A DNA stretch of 5,552 nucleotides from Xanthobacteraceae bacterium (lineage in GTDB: Bacteria; Pseudomonadota; Alphaproteobacteria; Rhizobiales; Xanthobacteraceae): positions 1 to 5,552 of the forward strand of contig JASHYD010000083.1 of assembly GCA_030043175.1 (NCBI GenBank), in the 5' to 3' direction. The notes beneath the pieces are model-generated. The model made no database searches. It was not told the origin of the DNA and worked only from the letters and a program-made list of their open reading frames with translations. Shown here piece after piece: positions 1 through 5,385 of the stretch; position 1 is the first letter of the stretch, and every line of letters starts with the position of its first letter. Position numbers and translations under genes: made by a program.

Positions 1-184
1 GTCTGCGTTGAAATTGCTGGAAAGGTGGTGTCGCGATCGTGGTTGAAAATTATTTGTGGCGCAGTCTCCGGTACGATGAAGTTATCTGATCACGCGGCGA
101 GGTCAACGGGCTGAGCAGAGGATGCAGATGATTTTTCTGAGAGTGTCTTCCAGCCGTCAACTTTCCGCATACTGATCTGCCCGG

Positions 185-500
185 ATGTTGGGAAGCCTCC
201 AGTTCTGTGGCGAAGGTGTGCGCGTCACCATACGACGCGGCAACACCCGGCAAGGGCCAGACGATCGCGATCCTTGGGGGGGGGGACGCCGACCCGTTCT
301 GCCCGGTGAGGCTGCTACGGAAATGGCTCGATGCCGCCGGCACGCTCTGTTGCAACAGGTGCCGAAGTGGGGAACCGAACCGGGGTGTTTCGCCACCCCG
401 ACCGCTCCGCGCCCGCCTCCCGTGCTGGGATGCGCCAATGAATTTACGAAAGGCCGTGACCCGTCCAGGCTTGTGGCTCGAGGAGTACGCCTCGATTTTT
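185..500 (+). pseudogene. Tyrosine recombinase/integrase, internal fragment, frameshifted
   Basis: Three plus-strand pieces line up, in order, with the catalytic domain of phage-type site-specific integrases. At about 218-241 a frame reads GVRVTIRR, the strand before the usual SKTDQEG motif. After a shift near 250 the next frame reads GKGQTIAI and then CPVRLLRKWLDAAG (about 250-342), the family's CPVRALRAWLDAAG segment. After another shift, TGVFRHPDR (about 378-404) matches the GPVFR-x-x-DRHG turn. A later piece, KAVTRPGLWLEEYA (about 450-492), resembles the helix before the H-x-x-R box. The first catalytic Arg, the H-x-x-R motif and the Tyr nucleophile are not visible, so no active enzyme can be made. 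A run of ten G at 276-285 sits inside it. The far end is uncertain because a minus-strand reading frame also looks coding from about 434 upward. Assignment is by remembered family motifs. Confidence 0.55.
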
Positions 501-886
501 GGATACGGTGCGAGACGATCCAGATTCGCCGCTTCTTCAGCGCATTCGGCTCCGGACAAATAGCCGTTACGGGTGTCGTAGCGCAGGAATGGCCAGCACT
601 GCTCCGACCACGTCAAACACTCCGCAAGCAAGCGAAGGGCGTCCGCAATGAAACTGAATTCGGCCCATGCTCCAACAGACTCTCGCTCAACTCGAAGCTC
701 AGGTGCCTCCAGTGATCATCCCTTAGTGCGGAGCTTGAACAAATCTTTCTCGACGGCAACGGGGTGAATGTCGTCAAGGGTGCACGAGCCGGGTGGTAAA
801 CGTTGGCAGCTGGAGCGATGTGACCGGCCCGGACGCCCCACGAACCCGAGCCAACGGCAGTCGTCGTCATACTTGAGAGCTAGCAC
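434..886 (-). pseudogene. Unrecognised protein gene with an internal nonsense codon
   Basis: From a GTG at 886-884 one minus-strand frame runs without a shift. Its composition is protein-like, with pieces such as CTLDDIHPVAVEKDLFK, then after the stop ELRVERESVGAWAEF, IADALRLLAECLTW and CWPFLRYDTRNGYLSG. It is broken only by TGA at 718-716; TGG at that codon would restore a single frame of about 150 residues. I recognise no family or motif. The GTG overlaps the TAG of the frame upstream (GTGCTAG, 886-880), which would fit translational coupling if both were genes. No strong Shine-Dalgarno precedes the GTG. The frame stays open to a stop near 50, but below about 490 it runs antisense to the integrase remnant, so the true 3' end is unknown. 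It could still be a chance open frame in GC-rich DNA. Confidence 0.35.
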
Positions 887-1176
887 TGATTGGCCGGAGT
901 TTCGATAGCTTTACAATGCGGCGTCCAGGCGGCATCGGCAACGCCGCCAAGCTGCGTTGCTTGCGCATCAAAATTGGTGTCCGCCACCGACCGCGGGCAC
1001 GGCTCGTGGGCGACGAATTTCGTGGCCATTGAATCTTTAATGACGAGCCCGAGCACGCCCACATCCGGCCCACTCTTGTGCCATTCAAATTCATCAAGCG
1101 CCTCGAAGCTTGGGGCGTTTTCCGTCGTCGAGAAGGACAAGGCAGGGTGCAGCCGAAGCCGCTTCAGGGGCTGCCA
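880..1176 (-). pseudogene. Unrecognised coding-like frame, 3' part only
   Basis: A minus-strand frame ends at TAG 882-880. It reads naturally from about 1176: WQPLKRLRLHPAL, then APSFEALDEFEWHKSGPD, VGVLGLVIKDSMATKF and GGVADAAWTPHCKAIE. Codon choice leans to G or C at third positions, as in real genes here. No convincing start exists: TTG at 1140 lacks a ribosome site, and the frame simply continues upstream into the sigma-70 remnant, where that remnant's own frame takes over. I therefore read it as the C-terminal end of a lost gene fused to the sigma fragment by deletion. No family recognised. Its stop overlaps the start of the next minus-strand frame. A chance open frame remains possible. 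Confidence 0.3.
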
Positions 1177-1193
1177 GCGTCGCGAGTGTGCCG

Positions 1194-1413
1194 CCCTTCG
1201 GCGAAACTCCGGAGACTCCTGGACCGATGCGGATGCTTGAGCTTACGCCCCGCCTTCGCCTTGGCTGATGGGTTCGCGGGACACCGAGAACTGCTGACCG
1301 ATTTTGAGCAAGAGTGTGATCGGCGGTCGTCCCGATGCGAACCGCTTACGAACTATGCGCTCTTCGCGCGGACTGAGGGAGGGCGCGGTGGTCGCTTCCC
1401 GCTGTTGGACTGC
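1194..1413 (-). pseudogene. RNA polymerase sigma-70 factor, C-terminal region 4 fragment
   Basis: The minus strand reads VQQREATTAPSLSPREER, then IVRKRFASG, IGQQFSVSREPISQ and, after a frameshift, KLKHPHRSRSLRSF. This is the order of sigma-70 region 4 in primary sigma factors (SLTPREERVLRMRFGIG, then [34 protein letters not shown]), which binds the -35 element and the beta flap. The helix-turn-helix of region 4.2 falls at about 1320-1255. The frame breaks where EAKALRK should be: five bases appear lost near 1245, giving a premature TAA, and the KLKHP part continues in another frame. Small in-frame losses are visible before SLSPREER, and the ERIRQ recognition helix reads EPISQ. Regions 1 to 3 are absent from the window. 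It resembles RpoD more than RpoH because of the [11 protein letters not shown]-like tail. It cannot make a working sigma factor. Confidence 0.72.
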
Positions 1414-1415
1414 TC

Positions 1416-2076
1416 TTGGTGCAGTTCGGCTATCCGGCTTGCCGCAGCCGGACTCTCGACCAGCACCTCTATCTGCTCGATCCGTCTCCCAGCAAGGCAT
1501 TATTGCAATACTCCGCCCCGCTGTATGCTAAGTTCACGATGCAGAATGCATCGACTCCTGTACGAGTCACCGTTCCGATGCTGCGTCGGTTTCTAGTCCA
1601 TCCAGGCGCTCGCACTGCCCTCGCCCGTACTATTCGCATAGATGCAGAGCGGGAGTACGTCGACGGCTGCTTGCAAGATCACCACCCTCTCGATGCCCTC
1701 AAGGCTCGGAAGATCGGACATTGGTCTACATTGGCCATATTGAATAAATGCTTGTACTGCTTGAGCAAATAATTTTACCTTCGCCGCAAGGTCCGCATAG
1801 CAGCACGAACGCGCAATGTCAGGGGGAAGAGTCAAAAACGATCGAGTGCGTCGAAATCAAATGTCTGGCTATTCACGACGGAGCAGCGCATAGTGCGTCA
1901 TCTTAAATCCACGAGTGGCTCCGGGGACGTAGGTTCATATCTATGCCATGTCATGGCGACGCCGCAATTCCATCCGACCGTGCCGACCACAAGGCACGCT
2001 GCGTTCTAATCCGATCCGAGAATCGGCGGGTGTTGGGGCATCTTTTGGTCCGATTAAATCACTCTAACTTGAACAC
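1416..2076. other. 660 bases without a supported gene
   Basis: No frame here gives a protein I recognise. The most protein-like is a minus-strand frame from TTG 1835 to TAG 1593 (80 residues; contains LAAKVKLFAQAVQAFIQYG and LEGIERVVILQAAVDVL), without a ribosome site or known motif. Short palindromes occur: TATTGCAATA at 1501-1510, and a perfect 7-base stem with GAA loop at 1537-1553 (CGATGCA/TGCATCG). A 5-base stem (CCGAT/ATCGG) at 2011-2026 lies just upstream of rpsU. Weak promoter-like hexamers for rpsU are TTGGGG (2033-2038) and TAAATC (2055-2060), spaced by 16 bases; this is only a suggestion. Confidence 0.5.
1593..1835 (-). CDS. Weakly supported 80-residue open frame, unknown
   Basis: The minus-strand frame begins at TTG 1835 and ends at TAG 1593. 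Its central part (LAAKVKLFAQAVQAFIQYG, then SDLPSLEGIERVVILQAAVDVL) has the mix of hydrophobic and charged residues of an alpha-helical protein, unlike the Ser/Arg-rich opposite frames. No Shine-Dalgarno, signal peptide, membrane segment or known motif is seen. The frame is open upstream of the TTG, so a frameshifted or truncated gene is as likely as an intact one. Codon use is mixed (gca, gta and tta occur), less GC-biased than rpsU. I would not assign a function. Confidence 0.2.
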   Translation of the reverse strand: MTLPPDIARSCCYADLAAKVKLFAQAVQAFIQYGQCRPMSDLPSLEGIERVVILQAAVDVLPLCIYANSTGEGSASAWMD

Positions 2077-2083
2077 GGAAGGA
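2077..2083 (+). promoter_or_regulatory. Ribosome binding site that fixes the TTG start of rpsU
   Basis: GGAAGGA lies seven bases before TTG 2091. It is a strong Shine-Dalgarno match and supports initiation at TTG, which also gives the exact N-terminus expected for S21 ([14 protein letters not shown]). No ATG start fits this frame. Confidence 0.8.
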
Positions 2084-2090
2084 ATATTTT

Positions 2091-2384
2091 TTGCAGGTAC
2101 TCGTGCGCGACAACAACGTCGATCAAGCTCTGCGGGTACTCAAGAAAAAAATGCAGCGCGAAGGCGTCTTTCGCGAGATGAAGCGCAGGAGATTTTACGA
2201 GAAGCCATCCGAAAGAGCGAACCGGGAACAAGCTGAAGCGATCCGTCGCGCCCGCAAGCTCGCTCGCAAGAAGGCCCAACGCGAGGGTCTTATCGCTGCG
2301 CCCCGCGGAGGGAGGGCGCGATCCGGCAAACCAACCGGACGTGGTCCATTTTCCGTCACGAGCGGCGTTTCGCCTCGACCATAA
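2091..2384 (+). CDS. rpsU: 30S ribosomal protein S21 (bS21)
   Basis: The protein is a small basic component of the 30S subunit, located near the 3' end of 16S rRNA, where it takes part in translation initiation. The 97-residue product begins [20 protein letters not shown] and continues [38 protein letters not shown], which is the whole S21 core (residues 1 to about 69). Residues 70-97 form a Gly/Arg/Pro-rich tail of the kind seen in alphaproteobacterial S21, where tail sequence and length vary. Start is TTG with GGAAGGA seven bases upstream; stop is TAA. The frame is intact, with no shift or internal stop, in contrast to the broken genes on either side. It stands alone and converges on the 72-residue gene at 2660-2442. 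Genomes of this group often carry more than one rpsU, so this may be an accessory copy; that cannot be told from the window. Identity is near certain. Confidence 0.96.
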   Translation: MQVLVRDNNVDQALRVLKKKMQREGVFREMKRRRFYEKPSERANREQAEAIRRARKLARKKAQREGLIAAPRGGRARSGKPTGRGPFSVTSGVSPRP

Positions 2385-2441
2385 GGGAAAACGCGTCAGC
2401 CGTGATAGGTTTTTACGTGAAACGCTGCGTCAGTTCTGTGT

Positions 2442-2660
2442 TCACTTCTTGTCGCGCAGGCGCCAAAGTTGAAAGCCTTCTGCGTTGATTGCCTTCTCGA
2501 TCGCGTCGCGCGAAAGGTTGTAGGGAGGAGCATTGTCCGGTGCAATGATCCCGGTAGCAGTCCAGGGACCGTGTTGACTCGGGAGTTTGTTCACATCAGG
2601 GTCGCCGGCGAAAGCGCGCAGCCGGTCCGTAGTCTCCGATTTGAAAACGTAGATGCGCAT
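2442..2660 (-). CDS. Conserved hypothetical protein, 72 residues
   Basis: The intact minus-strand gene begins at ATG 2660-2658 with AGGAG (2669-2665) four bases upstream, and ends with TGA at 2444-2442. The protein starts MRIYVFKSE, followed by DRLRAFAGD, KLPSQHGPWTATG, APPYNLSRDAIEKAI and GFQLWRL. It is soluble, with no signal peptide or membrane segment; the alternation suggests a small alpha/beta fold in which NLSRDAIEKAI is a helix. I recall near-identical uncharacterised proteins in Bradyrhizobium and relatives, where HGPW and the NLSRDAIEKAI helix are the constant parts, but I know no assigned function. The gene is convergent with rpsU, with 57 bases between the stops and no clear terminator hairpin. 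No partner gene lies upstream. Confidence 0.85.
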   Translation of the reverse strand: MRIYVFKSETTDRLRAFAGDPDVNKLPSQHGPWTATGIIAPDNAPPYNLSRDAIEKAINAEGFQLWRLRDKK

Positions 2661-3089
2661 GGCGCTCCTATCTCACGGTACGAAATGCGGCGAGTTTGAA
2701 AGGCCGGCAATGTGCAAATGGCTACCAGTGCCAACAAATTCACGACGCCGAGCACAGACCGCTCCTCAATCGCCCTTTGGTCGTTGTGACGGAAAATCGT
2801 GACAGCATCAAGTACAAATCGGCGCCCGAGCCTCCGATCCTTGCGGCCGATAGTCGTGGCCTTCCGTCGTTAAGGATATATCCGCTGGCGGCGTTCCAAT
2901 CACAATTCGAACGTGACCTCGTCATAACCTCGCGCCGAACCGCACCATCAAAAACCTGCAGGTCAGTTCGTCCGATCCCTTTCGGCCGCGCCGGTAACCA
3001 TTCGTCGCAGCGGCTTGGATCAAGTCTCTGCGCAGATAAAAGCGCACAGAATGTCGCGACTCATCGGACTGCATGCTTGGTTTAATCGT
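2661..3089. other. 430 bases without a recognisable gene
   Basis: This is the upstream region of the 72-residue gene and the left flank of the insertion sequence. The plus strand is open from 2696 to 3085 and the minus strand from 2925 to 2740, but neither product shows a known motif, a ribosome site or a protein-like composition. It should contain the promoter of the 2660-2442 gene; TTGGCA on the minus strand near 2726 is the only -35-like hexamer I noticed, without a good -10 partner. I see nothing else. Confidence 0.5.
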
Positions 3090-3103
3090 GGGTCATCAGG
3101 GAA

Positions 3104-3123
3104 TCGAGCGGGTGGTTTTGGGG
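3104..3123 (+). repeat. Left inverted repeat of the ISL3-type element
   Basis: The 20-base arm matches the reverse complement of 4354-4373 at 18 positions. It abuts the C-terminal end of the transposase remnant, where the usual tail after LRLKV has been lost and the repeat itself is read as SPKPPARFP. Confidence 0.7.
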
Positions 3124-4285
3124 AAACCTTGAGGCGAAGATCGTCGCGCACGCGGTAGGCGCGTCGCTGGAAGACGCGGATTTTGTTGTTGAGGCCTTCG
3201 ACGAAGCCAAGCGAAACTTTGGTTGGCAGTAGGCGGCGATGCCCTCCCAGTGGCGGTCGATCATATCGGCGAAGCGCTCGTATGGTCCGAGGCGCTGCCA
3301 TTTGAGACCGCCTCGCCAGTCGTCGAAGAAGCGCCGCAGCCAGCCCTCGCGCCCGTAGTCCCAGAGATGGCCGAAGGCCTCCTTGAGGACATAGGCGGTG
3401 CTGATGAGGCGCTTGCTGCGGCCAGCACGTTTACCCTCCAGGGTGAGGTTTTCATCGCGCGACGGCAGATTGTACTTCTGGCCCTTGATGAAGCGTCGAC
3501 CCTTGCCGCTGAGGCGGGAGCATTCGGTTTTGCGCACCTTGTCGAGCGCCTCGCCGAGATGGTGCATGACGTGAAACTTGTCGAACGGGATCGCGGCTTG
3601 TGGCGCTTTATCCTTCGTGAAATTTCCGAATAGTTTCCACGGTCCATCACGGCGAGCCTGATTTTACGGCTTCTTTCCGGGCCAGCCGATCGTAGAACGC
3701 GGCCATGCCGGCCTCGGAACGATCCGTCCCGCAGAACCAGATCGGTTGCTTGCGAACCAGGTCGCTGACCACGATACGACAGCTGTGGCCTTTGCGGACC
3801 GAGATCTCGTCACTGCCGAGCGCGCGCGGACCCGGGCGTGCCGGCACCGTTAAGCTGGGTCCGCAAGTACTGCATCTCCACTTCTTGACCGTGTCCCAAT
3901 CGAGCTTGGGTTCCTTACCCACGTCTCGGATCGATGCCTGCCGGCAGCGGCAAACGCAAAGCGCTTGGTGAATTGCGGATTGTCCGCCATAAAATCCAGC
4001 CGTTCGCACGGCGCCGCAGCGGCGGCATACGACGCACCACTTCGAGTTTCAAACTATCCGAAATCCTGCGCTCGGCACATCGCGAACCTGCCGCACCTTG
4101 CCGGTCGTACCAGACCGTCTGGATCCGTCCGCAACAATCGCAAATCGTTTTTTTGAGTGCCGGTCGAGGCGCACGATCCGGGCATTCGGATCACCGAATA
4201 CACCACGTACGGTCGCTCTCGCGCGAAAACCTACGAACGAATATCCATCCGACAGACGCCGCTGTCGCTCCCCCGATTCGGCCAC
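3118..4285 (-). pseudogene. ISL3-family DDE transposase, multiply frameshifted
   Basis: Reading the minus strand, the ISL3 order is preserved across several frames. The N-terminal part is VRQVRDVPSAGFRI, then LKLEVVRRM and the zinc-ribbon CRRCGAV, then CERLDFMADNPQFTKRFAFA, then RQASIRDVGKE-KLDWDTVK and EMQYLRTQLNGAGTPG. The catalytic part is PGPRALGSDEIS-RKGH (first Asp at 3811-3809), SCRIVVSDLVRKQPIWF, then KIRLAVMD (second Asp at 3644-3642), then FHVMHHLGEALDKVRK, RRFIKGQKY, the AYVLKEAFGHLWDYGREGW segment and GLKWQRLGPYERFADMI, and finally LGFVEGLNNKIRVFQRRAY (Glu at 3199-3197). I count at least nine changes of frame, near 4048, 4025, 4010, 3945, 3880, 3840, 3665, 3643 and 3215. There is also an in-frame loss of about 12 bases after LTLEGKRA. 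All three catalytic residues survive as codons, but no single frame is functional. Confidence 0.85.
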
Positions 4286-4353
4286 CGCTCAGCGAGCCAA
4301 AATCGAGCGGACCTCAAAGCTTAAGAAGGCCGCTATCCACAGGCTTCCCCCCG

Positions 4354-4373
4354 CCTCAAAACCACCCACTCGA
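4354..4373 (-). repeat. Right inverted repeat of the ISL3-type element
   Basis: This is the partner arm of 3104-3123 with two mismatches (C/T and G/A). It sits about 70 bases upstream of the first recognisable transposase codons, leaving room for the IS promoter. Sequence outside it (4374-4390) no longer resembles the left tip. Confidence 0.65.
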
Positions 4374-4418
4374 GACTTTGGTTGGGAAAGCTCAGCGTGT
4401 GGCTCGGCGCCACCGTGT

Positions 4419-4474
4419 TTACCCGCGTCGAATCATAATTTCTCTTGCGATGTCGCGGACGGGCCGAGGTTCAT
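4419..4474 (-). pseudogene. Stub of a second small protein, frameshifted (RPVRDIAREI motif)
   Basis: The ATG at 4474-4472 overlaps the TAA of the gene before it as TAATG. In its own frame it stops after 13 codons. One base added within the first three codons would give M-x-PRPVRDIAREI, which continues MIRRG to TAA at 4421-4419. I recall RPV-x-EIAREI at the N-terminus of small uncharacterised proteins of rhizobia, which then continue with a conserved body; here the body is missing. The piece is best read as the 5' end of a coupled downstream gene, broken by one lost base and truncated close to the right end of the insertion sequence. The evidence is short, so confidence is limited. Confidence 0.35.
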
Positions 4475-4674
4475 TACCTTTCGCCTTCCTTCGCCGCAGC
4501 AGCTTCGTCCTCAAGTGCCCATTGCACTGCATCGCAAGCCTCCTGTAGTTCCACCAATGTCGTAAATTTCGTTGGTTCCTTCTTAGCGCCCACCATTGTT
4601 GCGACCAGCTTGCGTCGCTTCTTGCGGAGAATCTCACGAAGTCTCTTCAAGTCCTCGAGGTGATCAACTGCCAT
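4474..4674 (-). CDS. Small hypothetical protein, 66 residues, helical and charged
   Basis: The minus-strand gene starts at ATG 4674-4672, with AAGGGG (4686-4681) six bases upstream. A TTG two codons earlier has no space for that ribosome site, so ATG is preferred. The product begins MAVDHLEDLKRLREILRKKR and continues KLVATMVGAKKEPTKFTTL, VELQEACDAVQWALEDEAAA, ending KEGER. It is strongly charged and predicted mostly helical, with a basic first half (residues 8-21) and an acidic, Ala-rich end; a coiled coil is possible. There is no membrane segment or signal peptide. Intact frame, good ribosome site and natural composition argue for a real gene. The family is not recognised. It is followed by the overlapping stub at 4474-4419, so it may have been the first gene of a two-gene unit. 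Confidence 0.62.
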   Translation of the reverse strand: MAVDHLEDLKRLREILRKKRRKLVATMVGAKKEPTKFTTLVELQEACDAVQWALEDEAAAAKEGER

Positions 4675-4680
4675 CTGCAA

Positions 4681-4686
4681 CCCCTT
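4681..4686 (-). promoter_or_regulatory. Ribosome binding site of the 66-residue gene
   Basis: AAGGGG on the minus strand lies six bases before ATG 4674. It decides the start in favour of this ATG over the in-frame TTG at 4680, which would directly abut it. Confidence 0.5.
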
Positions 4687-4912
4687 TTTTCGCGGAGTGT
4701 TCTAACAGAGCTTTGCTCTTTCGAGCGAAAAAAGCGGTTGGGGCGGAGAGCGACGGACCACCATGCGATCATACGTTGCATTGAGGGACTCCGCCCGTAT
4801 GAGGCCGACGCTGGCTTCACGAACCTCTCAACGCTGAAATTGAATTGAGCTTGTCTTGGGACTCGAGTTTTCAAACAACCCGAAGCGACTCCAGTCAGCC
4901 GGGCGATCTTCT

Positions 4913-5269
4913 TCAAATGCGTGACCGCAGGATGCGCGCCAGTCGTAGATCGAGCGTCGTCTCCTCGTCGTCACTCACCGTGAGTGCGGTATCCTTGTAC
5001 ATTCGAACGGCTGCATCGCGCGTGATGACAAACTTGAGCAGAAGGAGGCCCGCGATCGTTGCAACAACGACGGCAAGTTCCCTGAGCCCGTCCCACCGAA
5101 CCGCGACAGAAGATGAAGGCGCGCTCGCGCGGCACGCCTGCACGGGAGTCCGAACGATGCTTGAGCCGGAATATGCCGCCCTGGAGCGAATACACGTTAT
5201 CGAGTTGGACCGCGGTCGCAAAGTTGACGAGCCCTTTGATGAGGCTTCAACCGTCGCTCCGGTAGCCAT
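4913..5269 (-). CDS. Weakly supported frame with one membrane segment
   Basis: A minus-strand frame ends at TGA 4915-4913. The last 55 or so residues look protein-like: LRELAVVVATIAGLLLLKFV forms one hydrophobic stretch (coded at about 5077-5024), followed by ITRDAAVRMYKDTALT and VSDDEETTLDLRLARILRSR. The part before it, from ATG 5269, is rich in Ser, Arg and Thr and looks like a chance frame, so any real gene may begin later or have lost its 5' part by frameshift. There is no ribosome site at ATG 5269 and no recognised family. The plus strand is open over the same region (4845-5537) but is Ser/Arg-rich and less convincing. Confidence 0.2.
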   Translation of the reverse strand: MATGATVEASSKGSSTLRPRSNSITCIRSRAAYSGSSIVRTPVQACRASAPSSSVAVRWDGLRELAVVVATIAGLLLLKFVITRDAAVRMYKDTALTVSDDEETTLDLRLARILRSRI

Positions 5270-5343
5270 CGCACGACGCCGCAGCGTCTGCACAGGCTGC
5301 GGAGTGCAATACGGTGACGAGGCTTGCGATAGATCGCTTCCCA

Positions 5344-5385
5344 CTGCTCGCTACTCCCTACTCCCTACTCCCTACTCCCTGCTCA
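5344..5385 (+). repeat. Heptamer tandem repeat, CTACTCC x4 with degenerate edges
   Basis: Four perfect CTACTCC copies fill 5351-5378. They are flanked by CTGCTCG (5344-5350) and CTGCTCA (5379-5385), each differing from the unit at two positions, including the same A-to-G change. The plus strand translates as RYSLLPTPYSLL, a string I associate with intergenic repeats in Bradyrhizobium genomes. Such arrays are usually noncoding and may vary in copy number by slippage. No gene boundary is certain on either side. Confidence 0.85.

Larger units (their letters stand above)
3090..4380 (-). mobile_element. ISL3-family insertion sequence, degraded
   Basis: The element is defined by a complete-length but broken ISL3-type transposase on the minus strand, bracketed by an inverted repeat. 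Plus-strand 3104-3123 and the reverse complement of 4354-4373 share TCGAG-GGGTGGTTTTG-GG, 18 of 20 positions. The left repeat touches the end of the transposase and the right one lies about 70 bases before its start, as expected for terminal repeats. The length of about 1.3 kb suits the family. The outer tips differ: the left continues as GGGTCATCAGGGAA (3090-3103) while the right beyond 4374 does not match, so the exact right boundary and the 8-base target duplication typical of the family cannot be read. It cannot transpose by itself. Confidence 0.75.

Noticed and set aside
1..184. Possible upstream part of the integrase or another gene
   Set aside because: Short frames such as ALKLLERWCRDRG end at stops within a few codons and match nothing I can name. 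No feature is supported.
1895..1950. Possible tRNA or tmRNA 3' end (GTAGGTTCATATCTATG)
   Set aside because: The T-loop position that should be A is T, the stem has a mismatch, and no acceptor, anticodon arm or CCA could be paired with it.
1943..2279. Open frames overlapping rpsU on both strands
   Set aside because: rpsU is certain by protein identity, start and ribosome site, so these are out-of-frame shadows.
2385..2441. Possible terminator between the convergent genes
   Set aside because: Only a 5-base stem (GTGAA/TTCAC) with a long loop is present, and the T-run at 2409 has no GC-rich hairpin before it.
2696..3085. Plus-strand open frame of 129 residues
   Set aside because: There is no ribosome site, known motif or codon pattern to support it. 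It lies in the upstream region of a divergently oriented gene.
3223..3633. Plus-strand open frame of 136 residues
   Set aside because: It is exactly antisense to the best-preserved part of the ISL3 transposase, whose identity is clear.
4301..4310. AATCGAGCGG, a direct copy of part of the left IS repeat
   Set aside because: Ten bases in direct orientation within the element, without the GGGTGGTTTTG core that follows in the real arms. Probably coincidence.
3934..4565. Two long plus-strand open frames (204 and 155 residues)
   Set aside because: They are antisense to the N-terminal part of the transposase, its right inverted repeat and the 66-residue gene. Composition is Arg/Ser/Pro-rich without motifs.
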